NCBI GenBank assembly: GCA_965275915.1
Contig: CBDHYI010000005.1
Coordinates: 248,001-312,000, forward strand
Reading direction: 5' to 3'
Length of the DNA stretch: 64,000 nucleotides
Origin: JBDWFY01 sp965275915
Lineage (GTDB): Bacteria; Pseudomonadota; Alphaproteobacteria; Rhizobiales; Stappiaceae
Shown here in pieces: positions 24,732 to 33,997 of the stretch. The notes beneath the pieces are model-generated. The model saw nothing but the letters and a program-made list of their open reading frames with translations. It did not search any database and had not been told where the DNA came from. How positions within the stretch are numbered: the first letter of the stretch is position 1; every line of letters starts with the position of its first letter. Both the position numbers and the translations under genes were made by a program.

Positions 24732-25356
24732 GGCTTAGGTTGCGGAGTATGTGAAGCGCTCCGGATACCGCAGGGCGCCGTTCAACCTCCTGATACCACC
24801 TTCTGAGATTAGTGCGACCATCGAAATCGACCCCGGCGTGTTTCCGCCGCCAAAGCCAGCCGAACTGAGCCATATCGGCGATACTGTATTCTTCTCCGGC
24901 AAAAAACCCGCTTTCGGACAGCCGCCGCTCGAGTTGATCCACCAGACTGTTTGCAAGGTCGCGGTAATGCACAATCGCGAGATCATGCTTACCTGGTGCC
25001 AGAAACTGCCAGTATTCCGCCTGTCCGAATATCGGGCCGCATGATGCCGCCTGAAATATCAACCACTGAAGTGTTGTCGATCGTTCCGGCCCATACGCCG
25101 GCAGAAAAAGACCGGACTTTTCTCCAAGATAGATCAAAATGGCAGCGGATTCCGCTATGGTCAGAGGCCCGCCATACCCGGTGCGGTCGACAATGACGGG
25201 AACTTTCCCGTGCGGATTGATCGCCAGAAAGGAAGCCGCTTTTTGTTCTCCGGCGCGGATATTGACCGGATGGAACGCATAATCAGCTTCGATTTCTTCA
25301 AGCAAGATCAGAACCTTAAGCGAATTTGCCGTGTCGAAACCGTAAAAGTCGATCAT
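24721..25356 (-). CDS. Glutathione S-transferase family protein
   Basis: 211 residues. The N-terminal thioredoxin-like domain (MIDFYGFDTANSLKVLILLEE; LAINPHGKVPVIVD; TIAESAAILIYLGEK) carries the cis-Pro and the ES glutathione contact. The C-terminal domain is all-helical with YSIADMAQFGW. It resembles the Ure2p/YghU-like or Nu-type bacterial GSTs. It overlaps the end of the GMC remnant by 11 bp on the opposite strand. Confidence 0.88.
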   Translation of the reverse strand: MIDFYGFDTANSLKVLILLEEIEADYAFHPVNIRAGEQKAASFLAINPHGKVPVIVDRTGYGGPLTIAESAAILIYLGEKSGLFLPAYGPERSTTLQWLIFQAASCGPIFGQAEYWQFLAPGKHDLAIVHYRDLANSLVDQLERRLSESGFFAGEEYSIADMAQFGWLWRRKHAGVDFDGRTNLRRWYQEVERRPAVSGALHILRNLSPTA

Positions 25357-25471
25357 CGTTTACATCCCACAAATGACGAGCATTCTTGCTGCGACCGAAA
25401 CGGTTGGCGCTGAAATCGCTCGTTTACCCGGCAGCCATTTATCGCGTGCCTGAAGCGAGTTGTGGGGAGAG

Positions 25472-25500
25472 AAAAAAGGAGAGGGGAATGTCCCCTCTCC
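25472..25500 (-). terminator. Rho-independent terminator after livJ-like gene
   Basis: A perfect 10-bp stem (GGAGAGGGGA/TCCCCTCTCC, 25478-25487 with 25491-25500) and a 3-nt loop, followed on the minus strand by six T. It starts 16 bp after the stop of the amino-acid binding protein. Confidence 0.9.
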
Positions 25501-25515
25501 TGTTCCTGAAACAAC

Positions 25516-26619
25516 TTACTTGATGTAGTTGTATTTTCCGTCCTGCCACTCATAGAAAACATAAGCAGGCACGGAGACATCGCCCTTGTCGTCAAATTCG
25601 GCCTCTCCGAGAACCGTATTGAATTTTCCGGCATCCAGAGCTTTTACAACATCGTCAAAGTTGGTGTTGCCTGCGGTCTTTGCCGCTTCCGCCCACGCTT
25701 GAATCGCAGCGTAGGTATAGAGCGTGTAACCTTCCGGATCGATGCCCTTTTCCTTGAATTTGGCAACGACATCCTTGGCGGTTTCGGAGTTCCGCGGGTC
25801 CGGCGGGAACGTCATCAGCGTACCGGCACCGCTTGGACCGGTAATTGACCAATACTCCTCGGTCGCCAGAGCATCACCCGACATCAGGACCGTGTCCATG
25901 CCAAGATCGCGCATCTGACGCACCATCAGACCCGCTTCAGTGTGATATCCGCCTACATAGAGAACATCGATACTCTCGTTCTTCACTTTGGAAACAAGCG
26001 CGGTGTAGTCTTTCTCACCGGCTGTGTAGGCTTCATACATTGCCGGCGTACCGCCCGCAGCTTCGAAGGAAGCCTTCGTGGCATCGGCCAAACCCTTCCC
26101 GTAAGCCGTTTTGTCGTGAACAAACGCAATTTTCTTGTCATTGAAGTTTTCGACAAGGTAGGAAGCGGCAACGGCACCCTGCTGGTCGTCGCGGCCGCAC
26201 ACCCGGTAGATGCCCGGTCCCGGACGCTCATCGGTCAGCTTCGGATTGGTTGAAGCCGGAGAAATCATGACAATGCCTTCCTCGGCATAAACCGCGGAAG
26301 CAGGAATGGATGAGCCGGAGCAGAAATGCCCTGCCATAAAGACAACGTTATCGCCAACCATCTGGTTTGCCACGGCCACAGCCTGCTTGGGGTCACAGGC
26401 ATCGTCGCCGACAACCAGTTTCAACATCTCGCCATTGACGCCGCCGGCAGCGTTGATGTCTTCCACCGCTTGCTCAGCACCGGCTTTCATTTGCGCACCG
26501 AACGACGCATATTGCCCGGTCATCGGACCAGCCGTGCCAATCATGATCTCGGCCCAACTCGCCGATGATGTCGCCATCAACGCGGCAGCAGCTACCCCGG
26601 TAATCAGATATTTTTTCAT
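25516..26619 (-). CDS. livJ: Branched-chain amino-acid ABC transporter, substrate-binding protein
   Basis: 367 residues with a Sec signal peptide (MKKYLITGVAAAALMATSSA, cut after SWA). The mature start EIMIGTAGPMTGQYASFGAQ and the segments YRVCGRDDQQGAVAASYL and VGGYHTEAGLMVRQMRDLG are classic for LivJ/LivK type I periplasmic receptors. It is the most distal gene in its strand order, 270 bp after the DUF6867 gene, with its own strong terminator, so it may have its own promoter in that gap. Confidence 0.9.
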   Translation of the reverse strand: MKKYLITGVAAAALMATSSASWAEIMIGTAGPMTGQYASFGAQMKAGAEQAVEDINAAGGVNGEMLKLVVGDDACDPKQAVAVANQMVGDNVVFMAGHFCSGSSIPASAVYAEEGIVMISPASTNPKLTDERPGPGIYRVCGRDDQQGAVAASYLVENFNDKKIAFVHDKTAYGKGLADATKASFEAAGGTPAMYEAYTAGEKDYTALVSKVKNESIDVLYVGGYHTEAGLMVRQMRDLGMDTVLMSGDALATEEYWSITGPSGAGTLMTFPPDPRNSETAKDVVAKFKEKGIDPEGYTLYTYAAIQAWAEAAKTAGNTNFDDVVKALDAGKFNTVLGEAEFDDKGDVSVPAYVFYEWQDGKYNYIK

Positions 26620-26889
26620 TGCAGTTCCTCCGTGTTATCTGACGCGCGTTCCGCGTCTTCAACAGGGTTGTGATCTTAGAATGTATTTCGATCAAAAGAA
26701 AATACCCAACCGCCGAAAAATCTTTCCAACAGATTGATATTGGTGATTCTTTTGAACTATCAGACCTTCGCAGACCGAAAACAGTGCCGCGAACCGCCGG
26801 GCTCCTTGATCACATCCCCGTGCACGTTGCGATACCCATTTTGGGGGTACCATCCCTCTGAAAACCGCAGCCGGCATGCGGCGTTTCTC

Positions 26890-27231
26890 TTATCGTTCTT
26901 TCCAGAAGAAAGAGCCGGCACGTTCATAAATCCAACTATATTGCGTCACCATCTGCGACACCCGCTTCAACCGGAAACCCAAGCCGGCGAACGCCAGAAC
27001 GACAATGTAGTCGATGGCGAAATAATAGGGCGACAGCAGCGTTCCTCCGTAAAGTGCAAAATGAAGAAACCGGACTCCAAGGGCGATCAGAAATCCATAA
27101 AACAGGAGCAGGAGAAGCGGTTTCCACGTCTGGGCAATCGCACGCCCCATGGCATAAGCCGCCCCGCCGCCCAGAAGGATTGTCAGAACCAGAAAGCTGC
27201 CAGGACCGGTTTCCCAGATAAGTCCCATCAA
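26890..27231 (-). CDS. DUF6867 family membrane protein of the liv operon
   Basis: 113 residues with about three membrane helices. The ending VSQMVTQYSWIYERAGSFFW is distinctive for DUF6867, a small family found in liv operons of Hyphomicrobiales. Function unknown. It overlaps livF by 4 nt, so it is co-translated with the transporter genes. Confidence 0.75.
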   Translation of the reverse strand: MMGLIWETGPGSFLVLTILLGGGAAYAMGRAIAQTWKPLLLLLFYGFLIALGVRFLHFALYGGTLLSPYYFAIDYIVVLAFAGLGFRLKRVSQMVTQYSWIYERAGSFFWKER

Positions 27232-27956
27232 TGCGCCCCTCCTTCGAGATAGGCGGCGCGCACTTCATCGCTGCTGAGCAACTCAGCTCCCGTTCCGGAC
27301 ATGGTGATCTTGCCATTGATGATGACATAACCGCGATGGGCGAGACGCAGCGCCTGGTTCGCATTCTGCTCAACGAGAAACACCGTCAAACCGTTTTCTT
27401 CATTCAGTCTTTTGATGGCTTCAAAGATCTGTTTCACAATCAACGGCGCCAACCCGAGTGACGGTTCATCCAAAAGCAGCAATTCCGGACGGCTCATAAG
27501 GGCCCGTCCGATAGCGAGCATCTGCTGCTCACCGCCTGACAGCGTGCCGCCCCGTTGCGTTTGCCGGTCCTTGAGGCGGGGAAACAGCGTGTAGACGTGC
27601 TCAAGATCCTCGTCAAAATGGGCAAAATTATTGATGGATGCACCCATCTGCAGATTTTCATAGACCGACATGCGGGGGAAAATACGGCGCCCCTCGGGCG
27701 ACTGAGCCAACCCCATGCGCATGATGGTGTGGGTCGGTTTGCGGGTGATATCCACCCCCTTGAATGTGACGCTGCCCGAGCGTGCGTGCGGATTGCCGCA
27801 GACGGTCATCATCAAAGTGGATTTGCCCGCCCCGTTGGCCCCGATCAAGGCAACGATCTCTCCCTTGTCGATATGCATGTCGACGCCGCGGAGCGCGGCA
27901 ATCCGTCCGTAATAGGTCTCAACGTTTGAAACCGACAACATCGTCCCGTTCATCAT
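27228..27956 (-). CDS. livF: Branched-chain amino-acid ABC transporter ATPase LivF
   Basis: 242 residues. Walker A GANGAGKSTL, Q-loop region MGLAQSPEGRRIFPRMSV, signature LSGGEQQM, Walker B LLLLDEPSLGLAP, and H-loop replaced in FLVEQNANQAL as is usual for LivF. Overlaps livG by 4 nt. Confidence 0.94.
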   Translation of the reverse strand: MMNGTMLSVSNVETYYGRIAALRGVDMHIDKGEIVALIGANGAGKSTLMMTVCGNPHARSGSVTFKGVDITRKPTHTIMRMGLAQSPEGRRIFPRMSVYENLQMGASINNFAHFDEDLEHVYTLFPRLKDRQTQRGGTLSGGEQQMLAIGRALMSRPELLLLDEPSLGLAPLIVKQIFEAIKRLNEENGLTVFLVEQNANQALRLAHRGYVIINGKITMSGTGAELLSSDEVRAAYLEGGAH

Positions 27957-28843
27957 TGCTGCGCCTCCGGGACCGTTTCGGTGTGTCTCAGATGATCCGG
28001 TGAAGAGAGGTCAACCTCCTCTTCCTCAATCCCGAGATAAGCGGCAATGACTTTCGGATCCTGCTTCACATCATCCGGAATGCCGTCCGATATCTTCCGG
28101 CCGTAATCAAGCACGACGACGTGGTCGGATATTTCCATGACCACACTCATATCATGTTCAATCAGAAGCACCGCGACGCCTTCGTCGTCCCGGATGGAAC
28201 AAAGGATTTCATTCAGCGCCTTCGATTCTGTCGGATTAAGACCGGCGGCCGGTTCGTCTAGACACAGCAGTTCCGGACCGGTGCACATGGCCCTGGCAAT
28301 CTCAAGCCGCCGCTGGTCGCCATAGGGCAGATCCGCAGCCGGATCGTCGGCCCGCGCCGTCAGTGCCGTCTTGTCGAGCCAGTATTTGGCCCGTTCGATC
28401 GCCGCTTTTTCAGCGTTGCGAAAACTCTTCAGACCGAACAAACCGGCAATCGAATGACGCGATGCCAGCATCAACTCGTTGTGCTGGGCCACCATCAGAT
28501 TTTCCAGAACCGTCATTCCGCCGAACAGGCGAATGTTCTGAAACGTCCTCGCTACCTTTGCTTTCTGCGCGATCTCAAAGTCGGGCATCCGTTCCAGCAG
28601 GAAGTCGCTTCCCTTTTTCTGGGAAAATATCAGGCGGCCCTCCGTCGGCTTGTAGAAGCCGGTGATGCAGTTGAAGACTGTCGTCTTGCCGGCACCGTTG
28701 GGTCCGATAAGCGCGGTGATCTGGTTTCGATTGGCCCGGAAAGACAGATCATCGACGGCCACCAGGCCGCCAAAACGCATCGTCATGTGTTCGACCTGAA
28801 GAATGTCCTCCTCAGACCACAGACCGTCAAAATGCCCGCTCAT
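27953..28843 (-). CDS. livG: Branched-chain amino-acid ABC transporter ATPase LivG
   Basis: 296 residues. Walker A GPNGAGKTTVFNCITGFYKP, the LivG stretch ARTFQNIRLFGGMTVLENLMVAQH, signature region LPYGDQRRLEIARAM, Walker B LLCLDEPAAGLNPTE and H-loop LLIEHDMSVVM. It has a C-terminal extension of about 35 residues rich in acidic residues. Its start abuts the livM stop. Confidence 0.94.
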   Translation of the reverse strand: MSGHFDGLWSEEDILQVEHMTMRFGGLVAVDDLSFRANRNQITALIGPNGAGKTTVFNCITGFYKPTEGRLIFSQKKGSDFLLERMPDFEIAQKAKVARTFQNIRLFGGMTVLENLMVAQHNELMLASRHSIAGLFGLKSFRNAEKAAIERAKYWLDKTALTARADDPAADLPYGDQRRLEIARAMCTGPELLCLDEPAAGLNPTESKALNEILCSIRDDEGVAVLLIEHDMSVVMEISDHVVVLDYGRKISDGIPDDVKQDPKVIAAYLGIEEEEVDLSSPDHLRHTETVPEAQQ

Positions 28844-30144
28844 CAGTGGCCCTCTCCTTGCGCCACCAGATCAGCGGATATGGCTTTCTTGCGTTTGAGG
28901 AAAATTGACGGCACACGGGTCGAGATCAGCCCCCGTGGCCGCCAGATCATGATGACCACCATGGCAAGGCCGAACACCAGCATTCGGTACTGTTCGAGTT
29001 CCCGGAAGACTTCAAAGCCGCCGATCAGGACGATTGCCGCAAGCGCAACCCCCAGCTGACTGCCAAGTCCACCCAGCACCACGATTGCCAGAATGACCGC
29101 AGACTCGATAAAGGTGAAACTCTCCGGCGAGATAAACCCTTGGCGGGTCGCAAAGAAAGAGCCGGCAAAACCGCCGAACATCGCACCGATTGCGAAAGCG
29201 GAGAGCTTCGTGTTGGTGACGTTGATCCCAAGCGACCGGCACGCCATTTCATCCTCGCGCAGAGCTTCCCAGGCCCGCCCTAACGGCAGTTTCCGAAGGC
29301 GCAACGTCACGAAATAGGTGACCAGCGCCAGCGCAAGAATGATGTAATAGAAAAAGACAAATCGCTGAATACTGTCGAAGGGAATATCAAAAAAGTCGGC
29401 AAAGCCTCCGTTTCGCTTGAATTCGAGCCCGAAAAGGGTCGGTTTGGGAATACCGGAAATCCCGTCGGGGCCGCCGGTAAATTCGTACCAGTTCAAAAGC
29501 ACCACGCGGATGATCTCGCCAAACGCCAGCGTGACGATGGCGAGATAGTCGCCCCGCAGCCGCAAAACCGGAAAACCCAGAATGATGCCCCAGCAACCCG
29601 CCAAAATGCCCGCAAGCGGCAAAGCCGTCCAGAAGCCGATGTCAAGAAATTTGGCAAGAAGCGCGAATGAGTAGGCGCCGACGGCATAAAAAGCGACATA
29701 ACCCAGGTCAAGCAGTCCGGCGAAACCGACGACGATATTCAGCCCCCACGCCAGCATGACATAGGTCAGCGTCAGGATCGCCAGATCCATGATCTGACGA
29801 TCTTTGTCGGGAAAAAAGATTACCGTGACAATCGGCAACCCGACAGCCACGAGCAGCATAATCGGTCCGAGCTTGTCGCCCACTCCCGGCAGTGACGGAA
29901 CTTTCAACCTTGCAGTGCTCGCCGGTTGCCGCCACACGAGTATATTCAGCAAAAACCGGCCGACAAACACAGCGACAATGGCAACCGCCACCGCCTCAAG
30001 CCGCAGAGAAAGAACCAGTCCGCCCGGCATGGAGTTCGTTTTTACGCCAACCAGAAACACCGACAGTGCCAGGGCGACCAGGGCTGCGATCGCAGCGTCT
30101 TTCAGAGCGGCGGCAACGTCGATTCTGTCAGGTGATGCCGCCAT
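28843..30144 (-). CDS. livM: Branched-chain amino-acid ABC transporter permease LivM
   Basis: 433 residues, longer than many permeases because of an N-terminal pair of membrane segments typical of LivM. Core features: LNIVVGFAGLLDLGYVAFYAVGAY split in two helices, the coupling-helix region ALREDEMACRSLGIN and LGSQLGVALAAIVL. Together with LivH it forms the membrane channel. Confidence 0.93.
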   Translation of the reverse strand: MAASPDRIDVAAALKDAAIAALVALALSVFLVGVKTNSMPGGLVLSLRLEAVAVAIVAVFVGRFLLNILVWRQPASTARLKVPSLPGVGDKLGPIMLLVAVGLPIVTVIFFPDKDRQIMDLAILTLTYVMLAWGLNIVVGFAGLLDLGYVAFYAVGAYSFALLAKFLDIGFWTALPLAGILAGCWGIILGFPVLRLRGDYLAIVTLAFGEIIRVVLLNWYEFTGGPDGISGIPKPTLFGLEFKRNGGFADFFDIPFDSIQRFVFFYYIILALALVTYFVTLRLRKLPLGRAWEALREDEMACRSLGINVTNTKLSAFAIGAMFGGFAGSFFATRQGFISPESFTFIESAVILAIVVLGGLGSQLGVALAAIVLIGGFEVFRELEQYRMLVFGLAMVVIMIWRPRGLISTRVPSIFLKRKKAISADLVAQGEGH

Positions 30145-30146
30145 TA

Positions 30147-31070
30147 TCAGACCTTCTCGATTTCAGGTTTTCCCAGAAGACCGGAGGGCATGAATATCAG
30201 AACAACAGCAAGGATCGAAAACGCCGCGACATCCTTGTATTCAACCGTAAAATAACCGGACCAGAACGTTTCGATCAGGCCGATCAGGATGCCGCCGAGC
30301 ATCGCGCCGGGCAGCGAACCGATACCGCCAAGCACCGCTGCCGTAAAAGCCTTAATTCCAACCAGGAAGCCGATATAAAAATCGATCACACCGTAATAGA
30401 CCGTGAACATGCACCCGGCAAAAGCGGCCAGCGAGGCGCCGATGATGAACGTGATGGAGATTGTCCGGTCCACATCCACACCCAGCAGCGCCGCCATTTT
30501 CTGGTCCTGTTCGCAGGCACGCTGTGCCCGGCCAAGGGATGTCTTACTGATCAGCAGTGTAAATCCGGCCATCAGCACCAGGGTCGAAACCATGATCAGG
30601 ATTTGCATGTAAGAGAGCTGAACGCTGATCGGACTGTCCGCAAACAGGGTGAGGCCGCCGGAGACAATCGGCTGCACCGCCTTGACCTGGGCTCCTTGCG
30701 AAATCTGCACGAAATTCTGGATCGCAATCGACATGCCGATCGCTGTGATCAATGGCGCCAGCCTGAATGATCCGCGCAAAGGCCGATAGGCAATTTTTTC
30801 GACACCCCAACCCCAGACGGCGGTGAAGATCATTGAAACCAGCAGAGCCAGCAGCAGCGCAAAGACAATAAAGAAAATGCCGCTGGCGGCAGTGACCCCA
30901 ACGGCAATGAGAACGATAAGCGCGATGAATGCTCCGACCATGAATATATCGCCATGAGCGAAATTGATCATGCCGATAATGCCGTACACCATCGTATACC
31001 CGATGGCGATGAGCCCGTAGAGTGACCCCAAAGTCAATCCGTTGATCAATTGCTGTACAAAGTACTCCAA
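30147..31070 (-). CDS. livH: Branched-chain amino-acid ABC transporter permease LivH
   Basis: 307 residues with about eight membrane helices. The start MEYFVQQLINGLTLGSLYGL, the GYTMVYGIIGMINFAHGD motif, the coupling loop RACEQDQKMAALLGVDVD, and AVLGGIGSLPGAMLGG are standard. It is the first gene of the livHMGF-DUF6867 operon. Confidence 0.94.
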   Translation of the reverse strand: MEYFVQQLINGLTLGSLYGLIAIGYTMVYGIIGMINFAHGDIFMVGAFIALIVLIAVGVTAASGIFFIVFALLLALLVSMIFTAVWGWGVEKIAYRPLRGSFRLAPLITAIGMSIAIQNFVQISQGAQVKAVQPIVSGGLTLFADSPISVQLSYMQILIMVSTLVLMAGFTLLISKTSLGRAQRACEQDQKMAALLGVDVDRTISITFIIGASLAAFAGCMFTVYYGVIDFYIGFLVGIKAFTAAVLGGIGSLPGAMLGGILIGLIETFWSGYFTVEYKDVAAFSILAVVLIFMPSGLLGKPEIEKV

Positions 31071-31247
31071 TGATCATCTCCCCTGCCCGAACTTTGTTCT
31101 TGCGCCGTTGATCGGCGATTTGTGCCTCACGCTAAATGAGGTTCATTTAGATCGCAATCTCTTCCGTGTTTCATCCGGAAAAATCCGATCTAATTTCCGC
31201 AGGAAGCGCAATTTATTTACTTCCATTCTTCCAGATTGTGGAAAATT

Positions 31248-31955
31248 CTAGACGGACGCGGTCAATCCGCCGTCGACACGGATATTCTGACCCGTAATGT
31301 AGCTCGATGAATCCGAAATCAGAAAAGCAATCGTGTCGGACAGTTCGCGCACCCGCGCATATCGGCCGGCCGGAATGCGGTCAACCCGGTCCGCCTTTTC
31401 GGGCAGACTGTCGATGAAGCCCGGCAGAACGTTGTTCATGCGAATGCCTTGTGCGGCAAACTTCGTGCTGAAAAGTTTGGTGTAGCCGGCAAGGCTTGCC
31501 CTGAAAACCGCGGATGTCGGGAAATCCGGATCGGGCTCAAAAACAGCGAAGGTCGAAATATTGACGATCGAGCCGGATTTCTGCGCCTGCATCGTCGGCA
31601 GGACCAGACGTGCCGCCCGAACAACATTCAGGAAGTAATAGTCCATTCCCAAATGCCAGTCTTCATCGCTGATTTCCATGATCGGCCCCTTGGGCCCGTG
31701 GCCGGTACAATTGACAAGTCCGTCAATCCGCCCGAAACGATCAAGCGCGGCATCCACGAAGCGCCTGAGGTCTTCAGGCACAAGGTTAGAGCCTGTAAAG
31801 CCCAATCCGCCGAGCGCATTGCCAAGAGCTTCCCCTTTGCCCGAGGACGACATTACGGCGACATCATAACCGGTTTCGGTCAGTTTTCGCGCCGTGTCAG
31901 CGCCGATACCGCTCCCGCCGCCGACAATTAATGCAACTGGTTTTTCACTCATCAA
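31248..31955 (-). CDS. SDR-family protein lacking the usual Tyr-Lys catalytic pair
   Basis: 235 residues with a Rossmann N-terminus (ALIVGGGSGIGADTARKL) and a normal SDR end (ITGQNIRVDGGL). Where SDRs carry YxxxK, this one has SAVFRASLAGYTK: Phe replaces Tyr and Leu replaces Lys. The same FRA-L pattern, with the following NNVLPGFIDSLP, marks a recognisable SDR subgroup, so this is probably a feature rather than damage. Catalytic mechanism and substrate are unknown. It lies alone between livH and a canonical SDR. Confidence 0.82.
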   Translation of the reverse strand: MMSEKPVALIVGGGSGIGADTARKLTETGYDVAVMSSSGKGEALGNALGGLGFTGSNLVPEDLRRFVDAALDRFGRIDGLVNCTGHGPKGPIMEISDEDWHLGMDYYFLNVVRAARLVLPTMQAQKSGSIVNISTFAVFEPDPDFPTSAVFRASLAGYTKLFSTKFAAQGIRMNNVLPGFIDSLPEKADRVDRIPAGRYARVRELSDTIAFLISDSSSYITGQNIRVDGGLTASV

Positions 31956-32054
31956 TCCAATCCTCTAAGGAAGAACTGGGCGCAAGTATATTCGGCTTAA
32001 GGATTATGGCGAGCGGAAATGATACGGCCTGTGAAAGGTCCCTCCGCACCGATC

Positions 32055-32804
32055 TCAGTAAGTCGCCCGACCGCCGGAAAGGTCAAACGCAGCGCCGGTG
32101 GTGAAGGAGTTTTCCGCCGAACACATCCAGCAGACCATGGATGCGATTTCGTCGACCGTCACAAATCGGCCGCGCGGAATTTTTGACAGCATGTAGTCGA
32201 TGAAGTCCTGCGACACCTGTTCCAGAATGCGTGTATTTGCGGTTGCGGGCGTTATGCAATTAACTGCAATGTCATGGCCGGACAACTCTTTTCCGAGCGA
32301 TTTGGTCAGAGCGATAACCGCCGCTTTTGACGCCGAATAGGCGGATGCATTGGGGTTGCCCTCCTTGCCGGCAATCGAGGCAACATTGACAATGCGCCCG
32401 TAGTTTCTGGCGATCATCCCCGGCACAACCGCTTTGCAGCAATGAAAGATCCCGTCGACATTCACCACCTGAACCTTACGCCATTCGTCGACCGGATAGT
32501 CGGCCAGCGAATGAGTCGGACCGGCGATACCGGCGCTGTTGACCAGCACATCGATCCCGCCGAATCTGCCCTCAGTATCGGCCGCCGCTTGTGACACGGC
32601 CTCGAAATCCGCCACGTCCACCTTGCAAAAATGCACTTTTTCCGGGTCCAGTGCCGCGACTTTTTCTTCTGCCGCGTCGATATCCAAGTCCCAGATCGCT
32701 GCCCTCGCACCGGACGAGACCATCCGCTTGACAATTGCAGCTCCAATGCCGCGCGAACCACCGGTGACAGCTGCGACCTTGCCGGAAAAATCATATGTAT
32801 TCAT
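32055..32804 (-). CDS. Short-chain dehydrogenase/reductase (FabG-like)
   Basis: About 250 residues. NAD(P)-binding TGGSRGIGAAIVKRM, NSAGIAG, catalytic Ser in VNVASIAGKEGNP and YSASK, and a final AFDLSGGRATY. The frame opens at 32825, but the ATG at 32804 (MNTYDFSGKVAAVTGG) has AGAGG at good spacing. It belongs to the classical SDR group of polyol or 3-hydroxyacid dehydrogenases; substrate not readable. Confidence 0.88.
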   Translation of the reverse strand: MNTYDFSGKVAAVTGGSRGIGAAIVKRMVSSGARAAIWDLDIDAAEEKVAALDPEKVHFCKVDVADFEAVSQAAADTEGRFGGIDVLVNSAGIAGPTHSLADYPVDEWRKVQVVNVDGIFHCCKAVVPGMIARNYGRIVNVASIAGKEGNPNASAYSASKAAVIALTKSLGKELSGHDIAVNCITPATANTRILEQVSQDFIDYMLSKIPRGRFVTVDEIASMVCWMCSAENSFTTGAAFDLSGGRATY

Positions 32805-32978
32805 GAACCTGCCTCTGCCAGACATAGTTGATCTTTGTTGTCTTCCCTGATCCCCGTCTCAAAACGGGGACTCAACGCTTGGGGCGTGTGCATTACCAAT
32901 AGCCGACTATCTCCTGCCCCACCACGTATCGGCCAACGGTTTGCCGCCGACAAAACCGTTTCCCCCAATTGATCCTGA

Positions 32979-33161
32979 ATGCGCAGACGCGGCAAGGCCG
33001 CGCGCGGGATACCGGTCGAGCATACCGTTGCCGCGCATCAAAAAATTCTCGACTGCATCAAGAAAAAGGATAGTACTGGCGCTATTGGCGCAATGCGTGC
33101 CCATCTGGAAGAACTTGAGCGCGACATGCGTGCGGCGCTAACCCTTGCGAAAGACCAATAA
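32979..33161 (+). pseudogene. C-terminal relic of a GntR/FadR-type (FCD) regulator
   Basis: Sixty codons reading VEHTVAAHQKILDCIKKKDS and IGAMRAHLEELERDM correspond to the last two helices of an FCD ligand-binding domain. A stop codon precedes the ATG directly, and no HTH domain is present upstream. Its TAA overlaps the aldolase ATG. Likely the remains of the regulator of the neighbouring aldolase/SDR genes. Confidence 0.7.
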
Positions 33162-33928
33162 TGACCGAGACATTCCTGAAAGATCGAATGAAATCGGGCG
33201 ACATTCTCGCCGGAACGTTTATCAAGACACCGGCACACGACATTATCGAGGTTTTCGCACGGTCACGGATGGACTTTCTGGTGCTTGATGCCGAACATGC
33301 GTCGTTCGATCGCAGAAGCATGGATGCGTGCCTTGCAGTTGCCCGCGCCATTTCGTTTCCGGCACTGGTTCGCGTCCCCGCCGGAACGCCCGCTGAAATT
33401 CTGAAAGCACTGGATGCCGGTGCGACCGGTATCATCGTTCCCCATGTCGACAGTGTTGAAAAAGCCCGGGATGTCGCCCGCGCCAGCTATTTCGGACATG
33501 GCGGACGCGGTTATGCCGGTTCGACCCGCTGGGCCGGATTTGCAACACGCCCCATGGCGGAGGTGCTGGCCCAGAGCAAACGCGAGACGGTTGTCATCGT
33601 TCAAATCGAAGAACCCGAAGGCGTTGAAGCTGCAAACGAGATTGCGGCAATTGACGGTGTTGACGGCCTGTTTGTCGGACCGGCCGATCTGGCGGTGTGT
33701 TACGGCGTCACCGATCCTTGGGCCAGTGTAGTCCGCGATGCGCTCTCACGCGTCGCCGAAGCCACGCAAAAGCATGGCAAAACCCTGCTGACATTTGCCC
33801 CCAATGCCGGAGCCTGCAGTGATCTGAAAGAGATCGGAGTGACGATGTTCTGTGTCGGATCGGAGCACGCCTTCATGCTTGGCGCCGCTAACGACATCGC
33901 CGACACTTTACATACACCGCGCGATTAG
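33161..33928 (+). CDS. HpcH/HpaI family aldolase
   Basis: 255 residues of the class II pyruvate aldolase family. Recognisable: FLVLDAEHASFDRRSM (catalytic His region), VRVPAGTPAEILKALDAGATGIIVPHVD, the metal-site Glu in VQIEEPEGVEAANEIA, and GLFVGPADLAVCYG. These enzymes split or form 2-keto-3-deoxy sugar acids or 4-hydroxy-2-ketoacids. Its start overlaps the end of the GntR relic, so translation may once have been coupled to that gene. Confidence 0.9.
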   Translation: MTETFLKDRMKSGDILAGTFIKTPAHDIIEVFARSRMDFLVLDAEHASFDRRSMDACLAVARAISFPALVRVPAGTPAEILKALDAGATGIIVPHVDSVEKARDVARASYFGHGGRGYAGSTRWAGFATRPMAEVLAQSKRETVVIVQIEEPEGVEAANEIAAIDGVDGLFVGPADLAVCYGVTDPWASVVRDALSRVAEATQKHGKTLLTFAPNAGACSDLKEIGVTMFCVGSEHAFMLGAANDIADTLHTPRD

Positions 33929-33997
33929 AAACCTCTGCCTCGAATGAAACGGCCGCCGGCAGGGAACCGGCGACCATTATGATCACACGTGCCTCTC

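Noticed and set aside
33161..33928. HpcH/HpaI aldolase as the missing methylthioribulose-phosphate aldolase
   Set aside because: This family works on pyruvate-derived substrates and the gene is on the other side of the ABC importer operon; no direct support.
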